Shown: positions 25,122-34,900 of the stretch, piece after piece
How the letters are laid out: every line of letters begins with the position of its first letter
How positions within the stretch are numbered: the first letter of the stretch is position 1
NCBI GenBank assembly: GCA_011389935.1
Contig: JAABTJ010000002.1
Coordinates: 1 to 64,000 of the forward strand
Length of the DNA stretch: 64,000 nucleotides
Direction of reading: 5' to 3'
Source: Desulfobacteraceae bacterium
GTDB taxonomy: Bacteria > Desulfobacterota > Desulfobacteria > Desulfobacterales > Desulfosalsimonadaceae
Notes under the pieces: generated by a model
The model's input: the letters and a program-made list of their open reading frames with translations, nothing else
Databases searched by the model: none
Told to the model about the DNA's origin: nothing
Program-made: the position numbers and the translations under genes

Positions 25122-26646
25122 CGTTTCCATTGTCCTTGTTATAGGCTTCGTCGGGTGCGATCTCCGGAATATACAGGGAGAAGCATGCGCCGCCCAGTCC
25201 ACTTTCGTCGATGTCGATGGTTCCGCCGTGTTCTTCCACTATTCCGTGGACCACTGCCAGCCCCAACCCGGTGCCGGAGCCGACCGGCTTGGTAGTGAAA
25301 AACGGTTCAAACAGTTTTTGTTTCACTTCGTCGGTGATTCCCCCGCCGCTGTCTTCCACGCGGAATATCGTTTCTGCAGTACCACTTTTCCAGGTAATGC
25401 GGACGGTTCCGTTTTTTCCGGCCGCCTGGATGCCGTTTCGGATGAGGTTGACCAGGACCTGCTCCATCTGTATGGGGTCTGCGCAGAATGCATCCTCAGC
25501 CGCCCCTTCGAGGATCGTCCTGGTGTCGAGGCGTTCGGTTTCACGGGTTAGCGATGCAACCGCCGATCCCGCAAGCTGGGCCGCTTTGATCCGCTTGCGC
25601 CGGATTTCGCTTCTCCGGGAAAAAGCAAGAAGCTGCCGGATGATCTGTTCCATTCGCCGCAGTTCAAAGCGGATATCTTTGATATCCCCTGCGGCGGATT
25701 CCGGCATCCGGCCATTTCGCAGGGCCCGTTGGGATTTTCCCTCTATAACGCTGAGCGGGGTGCCCAGTTCGTGGGCTACGCCTGCGGCAAGCTGGCCGAT
25801 CGCCGCCAGTTTTTCGGCGCGGCGCAGCCGTCCCTCCAGAATTCGCTCGTTTTCCCGGCGCTGCCGGATTTCCATTTCAGCATTGTTTATGTTGTCCATC
25901 ATCTGGTTGAAGTGAACTCCCAGGGCATTGACTTCCCGGGGGCCTCCAGAGTGGTAGCGATGTTGCCGTTCCCCTTCCGCGATTTTATTCATGCTGCCGG
26001 AAAGTCGGTTGAGGTATTTTCCCAGGGCGCGGTGGTGGCCGTAAAAGACAAGGCCGGTCAGGCACAGGAAGGCGGCCATGAAGATGCCCGCCGCTTGGTA
26101 GCGGGCTTTCCGGATCTGCTCCTGGAAATCGCTGGTGCGCCGGGTCAGTTGCAGCAGTCCGGTAATCCTTCCCCCGGAATCCTCAAGGGGAACAAAATAG
26201 GAATAGACGTCCTGTCCCCCCACTTCGCCGAATTCGCCGTAATCGCGGCCGCTGTCTTCCATTTTCTTTACCTGCTCCTGCCCCGAATCCGGCTCTTTTG
26301 AGCCGGTGGTGGAAATTTTTTCCCCCTTGGCATCATACACGTAGGCCCCGTACACCTGGTCCACGGAAAATGCGGATTTGAGCGTCTGCGCAATGCTCCC
26401 TTCCCGGTCCCTCTTGATGGCATGGCTCAGGGGGCGCTTGATGGCCCGGGCCACCATTTCCAGGTCGTATTGCATCCGTTTTTCCACCTGCCGCTCAAAG
26501 GCGTGGAGCCCCCAAAGCCCCATGAAAAGGGAGGCCGCAGTCATGGGTAGAAGAACATAAACAACAAGCGCCGCACGCAGGCTCATTCTTCGGCCCAGCT
26601 TGTCGAATAGGAAGCGAAAGGGTTTTTTCGGGTCGATATGATACAT
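25114..26646 (-). CDS. membrane sensor histidine kinase paired with the sigma-54 activator
   Basis: A 510-residue kinase. It has a transmembrane helix at about 23-47, a periplasmic domain of about 130 residues, a second helix near 182-205, and then HAMP. The HisKA box is AAGVAHELGTPLSVIEGKS. The ATPase has NLIRNGIQAAGKNG, VEDSGGGI and GTGLGLAVVHGIVEEHGG. The architecture is that of ZraS/HydH-like envelope sensors. ATG 26646 lacks a clear ribosome binding site; a longer frame to 26721 is possible. It overlaps the activator gene by eight bases, marking them as a cognate pair. Confidence 0.93.
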   Translation of the reverse strand: MYHIDPKKPFRFLFDKLGRRMSLRAALVVYVLLPMTAASLFMGLWGLHAFERQVEKRMQYDLEMVARAIKRPLSHAIKRDREGSIAQTLKSAFSVDQVYGAYVYDAKGEKISTTGSKEPDSGQEQVKKMEDSGRDYGEFGEVGGQDVYSYFVPLEDSGGRITGLLQLTRRTSDFQEQIRKARYQAAGIFMAAFLCLTGLVFYGHHRALGKYLNRLSGSMNKIAEGERQHRYHSGGPREVNALGVHFNQMMDNINNAEMEIRQRRENERILEGRLRRAEKLAAIGQLAAGVAHELGTPLSVIEGKSQRALRNGRMPESAAGDIKDIRFELRRMEQIIRQLLAFSRRSEIRRKRIKAAQLAGSAVASLTRETERLDTRTILEGAAEDAFCADPIQMEQVLVNLIRNGIQAAGKNGTVRITWKSGTAETIFRVEDSGGGITDEVKQKLFEPFFTTKPVGSGTGLGLAVVHGIVEEHGGTIDIDESGLGGACFSLYIPEIAPDEAYNKDNGNDE

Positions 26647-26774
26647 GTGACAAAAATATACAAAATTTGCCCTCACTGTCAACCCCCTCCCTGAAAGCGG
26701 CGCCGCAGGTTTTTTGTCCATATGTTATTGATCTCCATCGTTTTTGAAGGTACAGTAAAACGAAAAAGGCTTGT

Positions 26775-26790
26775 TGGCATGGGAAATGCT
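26775..26790 (+). promoter_or_regulatory. sigma-54 promoter of the first DUF4168 gene
   Basis: TTGGCATGGGAAATGCT has GG and GC separated by exactly ten bases and matches the TGGCAC-N5-TTGCW consensus closely. Initiation about 12 bp downstream would give a leader of roughly 90 bp before the start at 26890. The sigma-54 activator and kinase genes begin just on the other side. Confidence 0.75.
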
Positions 26791-26889
26791 ATCTGTAAGC
26801 GTAACAGGCAAGTCAACCCAAACGGCTTCAGGAGTTGTCTGAAGCCGGCGGGTTGATAAGGGAACACCAATCAAAAGGAGGTTTTTTTT

Positions 26890-27354
26890 ATGCGTAAAGG
26901 TACTTTTCTCAGTCAATTCAAAAGCACCGGCAAAATAGCGATGCTTACCCTCCTGCTCGTTTTCGGACTGGCGATACCGGGTATGGCCCAGGATTACGGC
27001 GCAGCGGAAGGACAGCAGGGGCAGCAGGAATACAATCCCCAGGACCAGCAGCAAAATCCCTGGGAGCAGCAGCAGGCGAATCCGGCTGATTTTTCCGATG
27101 AAGAAATTGACAAGGTAGCCAGTGCGTACGTAGACATTATTGATATCCGGGAAGGCTACCATGAAAGGCTCGCGAACGTAAAAGATCCCGAGGAGGCCCA
27201 GCAGATCCAGATGGAGGCCAATGAAAAAATAACAGAAGCGGTCGAAGAAAACGGCGTCAGCGTTGAAACCTACAACGACGTTATTACCGCCGCGCAATCG
27301 GATGAAGGGCTTATGAACAATCTTTTGAGCAAGATCGACGAGCTGCAGCAATAA
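26890..27354 (+). CDS. secreted DUF4168 protein with Gln-rich linker
   Basis: A 154-residue exported protein. The signal peptide spans about 1-33 (basic start, hydrophobic IAMLTLLLVFGLAIP, cleavage after GMAQ). A mature linker of about 40 residues is rich in Gln and Asn (GQQGQQEYNPQDQQQNP). The DUF4168 helical domain follows, with FSDEEIDKVASAYVDI and VSVETYNDVITAAQSDE. AAAAGGAGG precedes the ATG. It lies behind the sigma-54 promoter and before an intrinsic terminator. The function of DUF4168 is unknown; envelope stress is suggested by the regulator type. Confidence 0.9.
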   Translation: MRKGTFLSQFKSTGKIAMLTLLLVFGLAIPGMAQDYGAAEGQQGQQEYNPQDQQQNPWEQQQANPADFSDEEIDKVASAYVDIIDIREGYHERLANVKDPEEAQQIQMEANEKITEAVEENGVSVETYNDVITAAQSDEGLMNNLLSKIDELQQ

Positions 27355-27380
27355 AAAACGGAATCAAGCGCAAAATGCAA

Positions 27381-27419
27381 GGGGGTGACGCCGGAAGGCC
27401 GGGCGTTGCCCCCCTTTTT
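27381..27419 (+). terminator. rho-independent terminator
   Basis: A 12-bp stem, gggggtgacgcc with ggcgttgccccc (two G-T wobbles), is followed by TTTTT at 27415-27419. It lies 27 bp after the stop of the first DUF4168 gene and separates it from the paralogue. Confidence 0.9.
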
Positions 27420-27567
27420 ATGTTTCTTTTGGATATAAATTATTGATTTGCAATATTTTTAAATGTATATTCGCTTGCATGGAAACCCCTGCCGGCAAAA
27501 CGTTTTTTGAAAGGGCTTGCGCGCCGGTTGAAGAAAAAATGACAACCCAATACCAGGAGGCCTTGCA

Positions 27568-27945
27568 ATGCGCACAGGTGTTTTCACGCAGATCAAAAAC
27601 ACCGGTAAAACAGCGATGCTTTCCGTGCTGCTGGTCCTCGGTTCGGCAGCGTTTGCCCCGGCGCTTCCATATGATTTTACCCGGGACGAAATAGAGAAAA
27701 CCGCCCAGGCGTATCTGGAGGTCCTCAGGATTCGCGAAGCGTACCTCCAGGAATTCGGGGATGTGGATGATCCGGATATTGCCGAGCAAGGCCAGGTGGA
27801 AGCGAATCAAAAAATTATAGAAGCGGTTGTGAACAGCGGCATCAGCGTTGACACCTATAACGACGTCATCGCCGCGGCCCTGATGGATGAAGCGCTTATG
27901 GACGACCTGCTGAAAACGATCGACCGCCTGGAAAAAAACAGGTAG
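27568..27945 (+). CDS. secreted DUF4168 protein, paralogue of the preceding gene
   Basis: A 125-residue exported protein clearly duplicated from its neighbour: the signal peptide shares the pattern MRxGxFxQxKxTGKxAML, and the core shares YTRDEIEK-like and SVDTYNDVIAAAL motifs. It lacks the Gln-rich linker, so the DUF4168 helices begin just after the cleavage region near residue 30. CAGGAGG lies before the ATG. No sigma-54 site is evident upstream, so it may have its own promoter or rely on read-through of the terminator. Confidence 0.87.
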   Translation: MRTGVFTQIKNTGKTAMLSVLLVLGSAAFAPALPYDFTRDEIEKTAQAYLEVLRIREAYLQEFGDVDDPDIAEQGQVEANQKIIEAVVNSGISVDTYNDVIAAALMDEALMDDLLKTIDRLEKNR

Positions 27946-28042
27946 AAAGACAATCGCCGCAATGACCCGGTACACCTCATTTCCGTCCAAAGAGATCTCT
28001 TGACTTTCGTCCATCTGTTTGTTTGCATTTCGTTTTTTCGGG

Positions 28043-28188
28043 ATCGAAATCGCTATCGAAATCGAAATCGGTTTTTTCAAACCCACAGAACACGACATCT
28101 TCCTTTTGAAATACGGAAATCACCAAGCTTTTCGTGTCCAAGTGACCTATTCTTTTCTTTCAATTGCGATACCGATAGCGATTTCGAT
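28043..28188. repeat. inverted repeat built on GAAATC units in a gene-free stretch
   Basis: Sixteen-base perfect arms (28043-28058 and 28173-28188, atcgaaatcgctatcg and its complement) surround about 114 bp. Next to the left arm are further GAAATC units (to 28070), and next to the right arm GATTTC units. The 27946-28262 interval contains no supported gene; frames at 28000-28236 are translations of this repeat. Confidence 0.7.
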
Positions 28189-28262
28189 TTCGATTATCCA
28201 ACAAACATATTGGGCCGAAAGACAATTTTGAGATAGGTTATAGCTGTCCCCCGCAACCTGGT

Positions 28263-28847
28263 TTATGTGCGCTGCGGATCTTTTTTCCCGACGATCAGGA
28301 AATGCTTTGGCAGTTCATTGAAAATATGTACGCCTGTAAATCCGGCATTCATCAATTGTTCTTTGACCTGCCCGGATTCACATCGGATTTCCCGGGGAGG
28401 ACCTTCCGCCATATCCTTTTTTTCCCAATCAACAATAAAGATGTTCCCGCCGGGTTTCAATATCCTGTACGCCTCTTCAAGAATCAGCGCTGGATGGTCC
28501 AGTTCGTGGTGAAGCGTAATCATAAACACCAGGTCTGCGATTCCATCATCCAGCGGTACGGCATTTTCCGTTGTTTTCACGGGAATGATGCCGGGATACG
28601 TTGGAACAATATTTTCTTCCATCCAGTGGATCATCGCTTCCGACACGTCGCAGGCATAGATTTTCGACGCGTTGGCCTGCCGAAGAAAAGCAATATCGAA
28701 AAATGCGGTTCCGGCGCCGATTTCCACCAGTACGTCGGGTTTTTCCATGTCCAGCTGGTCCCAAATATAGTCCGGCGGGATGTCTTTTAATCGTTGGGGG
28801 TTATTGAGCTTATGCAGTTTTTTGGGGTCAAATTTCTTTTCGGTCAT
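28263..28847 (-). CDS. class I SAM-dependent methyltransferase
   Basis: A 194-residue Methyltransf_11-type enzyme. Motif I is VLVEIGAGTAFFDIAFL near residue 40, motif II is IYACDVSEAMIHWME, then the post-I region DGIADLVFMITLHHELDH, and RILKPGGNIFIVDWE is motif III. The fold is complete and the length normal. The substrate is unknown. It is transcribed toward the repeat region and away from the hotdog-protein gene upstream. Confidence 0.9.
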   Translation of the reverse strand: MTEKKFDPKKLHKLNNPQRLKDIPPDYIWDQLDMEKPDVLVEIGAGTAFFDIAFLRQANASKIYACDVSEAMIHWMEENIVPTYPGIIPVKTTENAVPLDDGIADLVFMITLHHELDHPALILEEAYRILKPGGNIFIVDWEKKDMAEGPPREIRCESGQVKEQLMNAGFTGVHIFNELPKHFLIVGKKDPQRT

Positions 28848-28945
28848 TGCCGGAAGCCTCCACTAGATTGGACCTGTGGCAAAAATCTTTCCCGCCGCTG
28901 CGGCGCGCCAGCGAAATGGCGCTCAGGCGGCGTGGTTTTTCGATA

Positions 28946-29422
28946 TCATTGCTGCTTTTTTGGAGAAACCCACATTGCGATAACGGCGCGAAGGACCGTT
29001 TCATCGTTTGTATCGATAATATTCACACTCACCGGAAACTCTGTTGCGACGCCGAACGCTGGCGCGGATTCAATCGCCGCCACCGCACGCAAGTCGGTTT
29101 CCGCTTTCCGGAGATACGTCACCTTCATTTCTTTGGGAATCCAGCGATGGCTCGGCGGTATCGTTATTTCCGTCAGGGTTCCGCCCGCGAGCTCCACCAT
29201 ATTGCACATGGCAATGGCGTGAACCTTACCAATGTGGTTCAGCACGTTGCGGCGTTTGGCCATATACACTTCGCAATACCCCGGACGCAACTCTGTAAAC
29301 AGCGGTGCAATACTGGAGAAATAAGGCGCTTTCCAGCAAACCAGCCGGGAAAATGCCCATTTGCCGCCGGGGATTTTCGACATCCGCTTCCAGACCGACA
29401 TGGTTGTGTTGGACGGATTCAT
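28946..29422 (-). CDS. DUF4442 hotdog-fold protein, thioesterase-like
   Basis: A 158-residue protein that resembles DUF4442/PaaI-like hotdog thioesterases: FTELRPGYCEVYMAKRRNVLNHIGKVHA, quoted as two motifs LRPGYCEVYM and NHIGKVHAIAMCN, then a core with IPPSHRWIPKEM and a last strand VSVNIIDTNDETV. The helix after NHIG is where acyl-CoA thioesterases bind substrate. ATG 29422, with AGGAAG upstream, is preferred over a frame reaching 29563. Acyl-CoA hydrolysis is inferred from the fold. Confidence 0.8.
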   Translation of the reverse strand: MNPSNTTMSVWKRMSKIPGGKWAFSRLVCWKAPYFSSIAPLFTELRPGYCEVYMAKRRNVLNHIGKVHAIAMCNMVELAGGTLTEITIPPSHRWIPKEMKVTYLRKAETDLRAVAAIESAPAFGVATEFPVSVNIIDTNDETVLRAVIAMWVSPKKQQ

Positions 29423-29676
29423 CGCCTCTTCTTCCTGTGAATGTTGGCCGTAACCGGCAACACCAACGTCGCTTTCCGCAAAGCCGCCGGCTTTGCAGCG
29501 GTTTGATCTGACCTGCGACGGGCAGCGGGGCATATGGATTGCAGGCGGTATGGGAAAAAACAAAATACCGGGGAGTTATTTAGCGCCACGACGGAAAGCT
29601 CCCCTTCGTACAGGGGCGTGTCTGTATCCGTGGCGTGCAACCCCCAGGAACGCCGGGCTGGTTAAGCGCCTCATGG

Positions 29677-31833
29677 TCATTTAAATTCGTGCACCTTTCG
29701 GGCATGTGGAACCAGTTTTTTATATACCCCGGTTTTCCAGCTCTCCAAATCCGGGCAATACCATCTTGAAAACCGTCGATCGGAGGGGCCGCCCGCCATA
29801 TTGGTGTAAATATCATCCGTGGCCATATCGGTGATCATCCGAAAAGACGGGGCAAAGGTGGTTAGCCGCCCCGCGCTTTCAAATATCTGCCCCTGATGCG
29901 GCGTGGCCAGGCTGCCGATGATCGTTACGGGCCCCCGGTCAAAGCCTAAAAACCGGGGCAGTTTCCCGTCAAACAGGATGTTTTTCAAGATCACCTTCCG
30001 GTTGTCACCCCATTTTTCCGGGTTGTCTGTAAGCGCGATATCCGCTGCCCCGCGGTACAGGTCTGCTCTTTTTTTACCGGCAAACCAGATCGACTCCTCG
30101 GACAGCAGAATCCGGTCGAAATTGATGTAAAAATCATTCAGCATGCCGGTGTGCGCGGCAAGATGGTCGAATGCCGCCTCCCCGAATCCGCGTACCCCGA
30201 AAATCTGCCGGTGGAGTTCCCTGTAGAACCGGTCAAAAAGGGGCGCCCCCCTGGAATCCGGGCCGTATTCACAGTCCCAGTGTTTGAGGATACCCTCTGT
30301 TCCGGTGTCTGACAGCAGCGGACCCAGGATCTTCATAAAGGCCTCGGCCTGGGTGGAATAGACATCATAATGGAGGCGGGCCATGTCTTCGCGGGCCCAA
30401 TCGTTTTTTTCAGCCAGAACCCGGCGGATGCGGTCCGATCGATAAGGGCCCATACCCACGTTAATAGCATTGACCCGGCCGTATTCATTTAAATTCTGAT
30501 TGGAAGTGACAAAATAGCCGCATGCTGGATTGAGGCACCGGGGCAGGTCTTCAGGGGCTTCAAATCCTTGCCAGTCGTTTTCTTCCTCCCATCCGGGAAG
30601 CGGAACAAACCCGGAAACCCCGGCTCTCCGTTTGGGCATCAGGCCGGTCATCTGATATCCGATATTGCCGTCCGTATCCGCAAGCACGAAGTTCCAAGAT
30701 GTTTCTATGCGGCTGGCAAGGGGCATGGCTTGTTCAACACTTATGGCGTCAAAAATGCCCAGGATGCTCTCAAGGGTGGCGGCGCCCGAAACTGACGGCG
30801 CCCAGGCCGTGGTCAGGTAGTAGCCCTCAATGTGCGGATCGCCTGCCAAAACGCCGCGGTGATTTTCATAAAAAACTACCTGTAGAGGCGTTTTTTTCTT
30901 TCGATGAATTATTTCTTCTCTTTTGGTAAAGAAATGCCACGTATCATCCCCGGCCCGGTACTTGCCGTCCCTGCAATGCTCGATCCAGGAATCCGTGCCG
31001 TCCATGAATGTATAGGTGGCACCCCAGGAAAGATATGGATTGCGGCCTACAAGCAGGGCCGGGAAACCCGGCATGGTGCCGCCCATGGCATAGGTGTCAT
31101 CGGTGTTCAACACCATTTCATACCAGACATTGGGGAGCCGGTTGATTTCCAGGTGGGGATCATTTGCCAGCATGGGCGAACCGGACGCGGTTTTGGTGCC
31201 GGACACCGCCCAGTTGTTGGACGCCATCATAACCGGCGGCGCAATATGCCAGAGCGAGGCCGGGTCCACCAACCGCTCCTGGAGCGAAATCTTTTTGATA
31301 AGCGCCAGGTCCATGCCGCCCAGAATTCCCGGAAACAATTCTTGGAGCCTTTCTTCATCCACCCCGGCCTGGGCCATTTCGATGAACAGCCGCTCCATTT
31401 CCCCCTGGGATTGCGCCAGGGTCAGGTAGCCGATCATGCGCGAGATCAGGATGCAGTCCCCGGCCTGCCACGGCTCGGGCTTGTATCCGAACAGCTTGAA
31501 CTCCCATGGAGTTTTTTCGGAAAACGCCTGGTTGAGGCCGTTTACATAAGCATCAATGATTGCTTTCGCCTCGCCGGAGAGCATTTCGACCTGTTCATCC
31601 GTTTTTCCGGCCCAGTTCATGCGCCGGAAAAACTTGTCAATCGCCACGATTTCATCATTTGCATCCAGAATCTCCGCCGCCCGGCCCCGGCCCAGTATCC
31701 GCATAAGAAGTACCTGCATCCCCCGGTCCCTGCCGTGGGCATACCCCATGAGGCCGAATACCTCCACCTTGTCCTTTCCCTTCACATGGCAGACTCCGTT
31801 TTGGTCCCGCCAGATCTTGCCGTTGATATTCAT
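29677..31833 (-). CDS. penicillin acylase family Ntn hydrolase, no signal peptide
   Basis: A 718-residue homologue of penicillin G/AHL acylases, which self-cleave and use the new N-terminal Ser. Motifs are GYAHGRDRGMQ (alpha chain), VNGLNQAF, and the cleavage region MASNNWAVSGTKTASGSPMLANDPH near residue 205, whose Ser in SNNW is the predicted nucleophile. ATG 31833 follows GGGAGG and the first residues have no hydrophobic signal sequence, unlike most periplasmic relatives, so the enzyme may be cytoplasmic. The substrate could be an N-acyl amide; it is not identifiable here. Confidence 0.9.
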   Translation of the reverse strand: MNINGKIWRDQNGVCHVKGKDKVEVFGLMGYAHGRDRGMQVLLMRILGRGRAAEILDANDEIVAIDKFFRRMNWAGKTDEQVEMLSGEAKAIIDAYVNGLNQAFSEKTPWEFKLFGYKPEPWQAGDCILISRMIGYLTLAQSQGEMERLFIEMAQAGVDEERLQELFPGILGGMDLALIKKISLQERLVDPASLWHIAPPVMMASNNWAVSGTKTASGSPMLANDPHLEINRLPNVWYEMVLNTDDTYAMGGTMPGFPALLVGRNPYLSWGATYTFMDGTDSWIEHCRDGKYRAGDDTWHFFTKREEIIHRKKKTPLQVVFYENHRGVLAGDPHIEGYYLTTAWAPSVSGAATLESILGIFDAISVEQAMPLASRIETSWNFVLADTDGNIGYQMTGLMPKRRAGVSGFVPLPGWEEENDWQGFEAPEDLPRCLNPACGYFVTSNQNLNEYGRVNAINVGMGPYRSDRIRRVLAEKNDWAREDMARLHYDVYSTQAEAFMKILGPLLSDTGTEGILKHWDCEYGPDSRGAPLFDRFYRELHRQIFGVRGFGEAAFDHLAAHTGMLNDFYINFDRILLSEESIWFAGKKRADLYRGAADIALTDNPEKWGDNRKVILKNILFDGKLPRFLGFDRGPVTIIGSLATPHQGQIFESAGRLTTFAPSFRMITDMATDDIYTNMAGGPSDRRFSRWYCPDLESWKTGVYKKLVPHARKVHEFK

Positions 31834-31957
31834 GCTTGCCTCCCATGGGATATGGTACTATCGTATTTTTTGAAGATAGTATCTGCAATATCGGTAATTT
31901 GCAATTTTTTTCCTGATACCGCATTTTGTAAGGGCCGGGGCACGCCGGGCACCGCCC

Positions 31958-34900
31958 CTACACGCTTTCATTCGCTGCCGGGATGCTTTCCTCCGTCCAC
32001 GTGGAAACCCGGTTTTTCCCCGTTTTTTTGGAAAGGTAGAGCGCCTCGTCGGCCATGCGGATCAATTCGGTTTTGTCGGCGGTATGATCCGGGAACGTGG
32101 CGGACCCGATGCTTGCGGTGATGCTGAGGACATGGCTGTCGTGTCGTATCATGACCTTTTCAATCGCCTCCCGGATTTTTTCGGCGGCCGCTTTTGCCTC
32201 GTTGGCCCCGGTTTCCGTCAGGATGACCACGAACTCCTCCCCGCCGTAGCGGGCTGTGATATCCGCCGCACGGGTGTTTTCCAGGAGGGTGGCGGCGATT
32301 TTCTTCAGGACCTCGTCTCCCAGCAAATGGCCGTAGGTGTCGTTGAAATGCTTGAAGTCGTCGATGTCGATCATCAAGAGGGAGCAGGGGTGCACGTAGC
32401 GGCGGCTGCGCTCAAGCTCCTGCTCGAGGAGCATGTGGAAGTACCGGTGAACAAAAAGCCGGGTCAGCCCGTCGGTGGTGGCCATTTCAAACAGCCGGGC
32501 GTTTTCCAGGGAGATGGCGGCCTGTCCCGCGATGATATTGAGGATCTCCAGGCGTTTTTGCGTAAACGCGCTGGTGCTGAGGTTGTTCTCCATGTAGAGA
32601 ACGCCGTTGATGCTCCCCTTGTTGAGAATGGGCATGCACAGGACGGATTTGCAGGCGTTTTTCATGACATGCGCGTCGTTTTTAAAGGGCCCCTGGGCGG
32701 ATGCATCCGCAAGGATGACCGGTTCCTTGCTTTGAAATACGTAGTTGACAATCCCTGCGGACAGCTCCCCGCAGTCCTCCAGGGGTACCGGCTTTTCAAT
32801 GCGGCGTATGTTCTGGTCCGGGTCCGTGCCGGCGGCCACGACCCTCTTTTCGTCCGCTTCGAGTATGAGAAACCCTTTCTGTGCGCCGGCATTGGTGATG
32901 GACAGGGCCATGATTTTTTCCAGGAGGCGGTCCAGGACGATTTCGCTGGAAATGGTTCTGGACATCTTCATGACCGTATCGATGTCCAGAAGTCCGTCGG
33001 CGGTCCGGTCCGGTCCGGCATCCACTGCCCCTTTTGGGGTCCGCTCGTCCTGCGGTCGGAGTGAAAAAAACCGGGGGTGCCGCGATTCAAGGGAGACCTG
33101 GAGCGCATGCGCTTTCCAGTCGCCGTAGCGCTGATGGGCTTTTTTCAGGTACATGCCGGCTTCTTCACAGGCGTCCATGTCCAGGTAAAACTGGGCAATC
33201 CGTTCGCATGCAAGGGCTTCCTCGTTGACGTATGCATGCTGCCGGGCGCCGTTGACGGCTTCGTGATAAAGCTGCAGCGTCCTGCAAAAATCGCCGCCGC
33301 CTTTGGCGCTGGCCCGGGCGGCAGCCATCTCCGCTTCCACCAGGGCATGCTTGTGGCCGAAATTATCCGGGCACAGCTCCGCCCATCGTTTCATTTTGCG
33401 CTGGTGCTTTCTGATTTTGGCCAGAAGCGCCTGTTTCTTGATCCCTGTTTTTTCCCGGGCGACAGCGGCAAGGGCCAGGCTGTAGTAGAAATAATGGGCC
33501 GGGACCATCAGCGTGCCGATGGGCGCGTCAATGTGCCGGTCGAGGTCTCTGGCGGCCTCCAGGGCTTTTTCATACCGGCCGTGGAGATAAAACAGTATGA
33601 CCTTGTACAGCAGGGAGTAGCAGAGGCCGAAGATGTTGGTTTCCCGGTGAAGGAGTTCACTGTAAGACTTCTCGTTAAATCCGTTTCCGTCCAGGCTCAA
33701 CGGATCTCTGGTGCGCCCCATGAGGCATCTTGCCATCTGGATGTTTTCCCTGAAGCGGGCGGCAATAAACGGGTCCTTGACATGGTCCATGAGTTTTTCG
33801 TGTTTCCGGCTTTCTTCCAGGATCTCGTCCAACGGGTCCCCGATCAACAGGCGACAGTCGGCAGCAGCATTGACGCTGTGCCCGGCAAAGATCAGGTTGC
33901 CCGCAGCAAGGCTTTGCTCGTAGACTTTCCTGTAAATCTCGATGTCATGGCGGGCATGTCTTTTCCAGTGCTGGATGAAAAAGGCAAAGGAATGATGGAC
34001 CTGGCCCGCAATGGAGCGGTTGTTGCTTTTTCGGTTCATGGCCAGGGCCATTTCCCCCATGCGGAAACCCCGGTCATATTCGCCCAGTATGTTCTGAAGG
34101 ATGGCGGCCAACCCCATAACGCTGATTTCCGAATGCATCGAAGGCCCGTTTTGGAGCAGCTCGTTGGCCACTTTCAGGACGATAAAGGCGAACAGGTTCC
34201 GGTTGACGTAGTAGGCAGGCGTTGCCATGGCAAGGAGGAGGTTGTTTTCCGCAATGCGCCGGGGATGGTTTGTCCTCGCCATGTTGGGGATTTCATGGAT
34301 GTCGGTTTTCCCTATGCGCCACCTGGCCTTGATCAGTTCCAGGAGCACCGGCAGTCTGCCGATATCGGCCGAGATCCGGATGTCGAACAGACCGAGCGCC
34401 TTTACACCCAGGTCAAGGGCCTCTCCGAAGGACCGCTTGTTGGTATGCTGGACGATCATCAATGTGGCGGCTTTGACCTTGTCCGTACTGTCTGCGGCGT
34501 TGGCCGTGATGATATTGAACAGCCGCTCCGCTTCGTCAAAATCCCGGTCAATATACCGGCACTCCATCTGCTGACTGTACAGGGAATAGGCAAGATCGTA
34601 ATCGGCTGTCCATGCGTCTTCGGGGAGCATTTCGATGCCTGCGTCCAGGTAGTTCACGGCCGCGGAGAACGCCGCCGTATCCTTGGCCTTGATGCCGGCC
34701 TGCAAGTTGAGGCGGGCCAGCTGACGGGCTTCGTCCGGGTCCGTTGCTCCGCCGCGCCCCAGGTTGAGCTGATCGGCAATATAGAAGATCTGGTTGGAAA
34801 GCTGTTCTTCCGGGGTTTTTTCAAGCATCCGTCTGCCGATCCGGTAATGGCGATCGGATCGTGTGGCAGGATCCAGAAGAAAGTACGCCGCCTCGTAGAT

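Noticed and set aside
26648-26681. TGACA...TGTCA inverted repeat as activator binding site for the sigma-54 promoter
   Set aside because: Five-base arms are too short to be significant alone, and the site overlaps the kinase start; it needs comparison with relatives.
28000-28236. Short frames with Arg/Asn- or Ile/Glu-rich repeats
   Set aside because: They are translations of the GAAATC inverted repeat.
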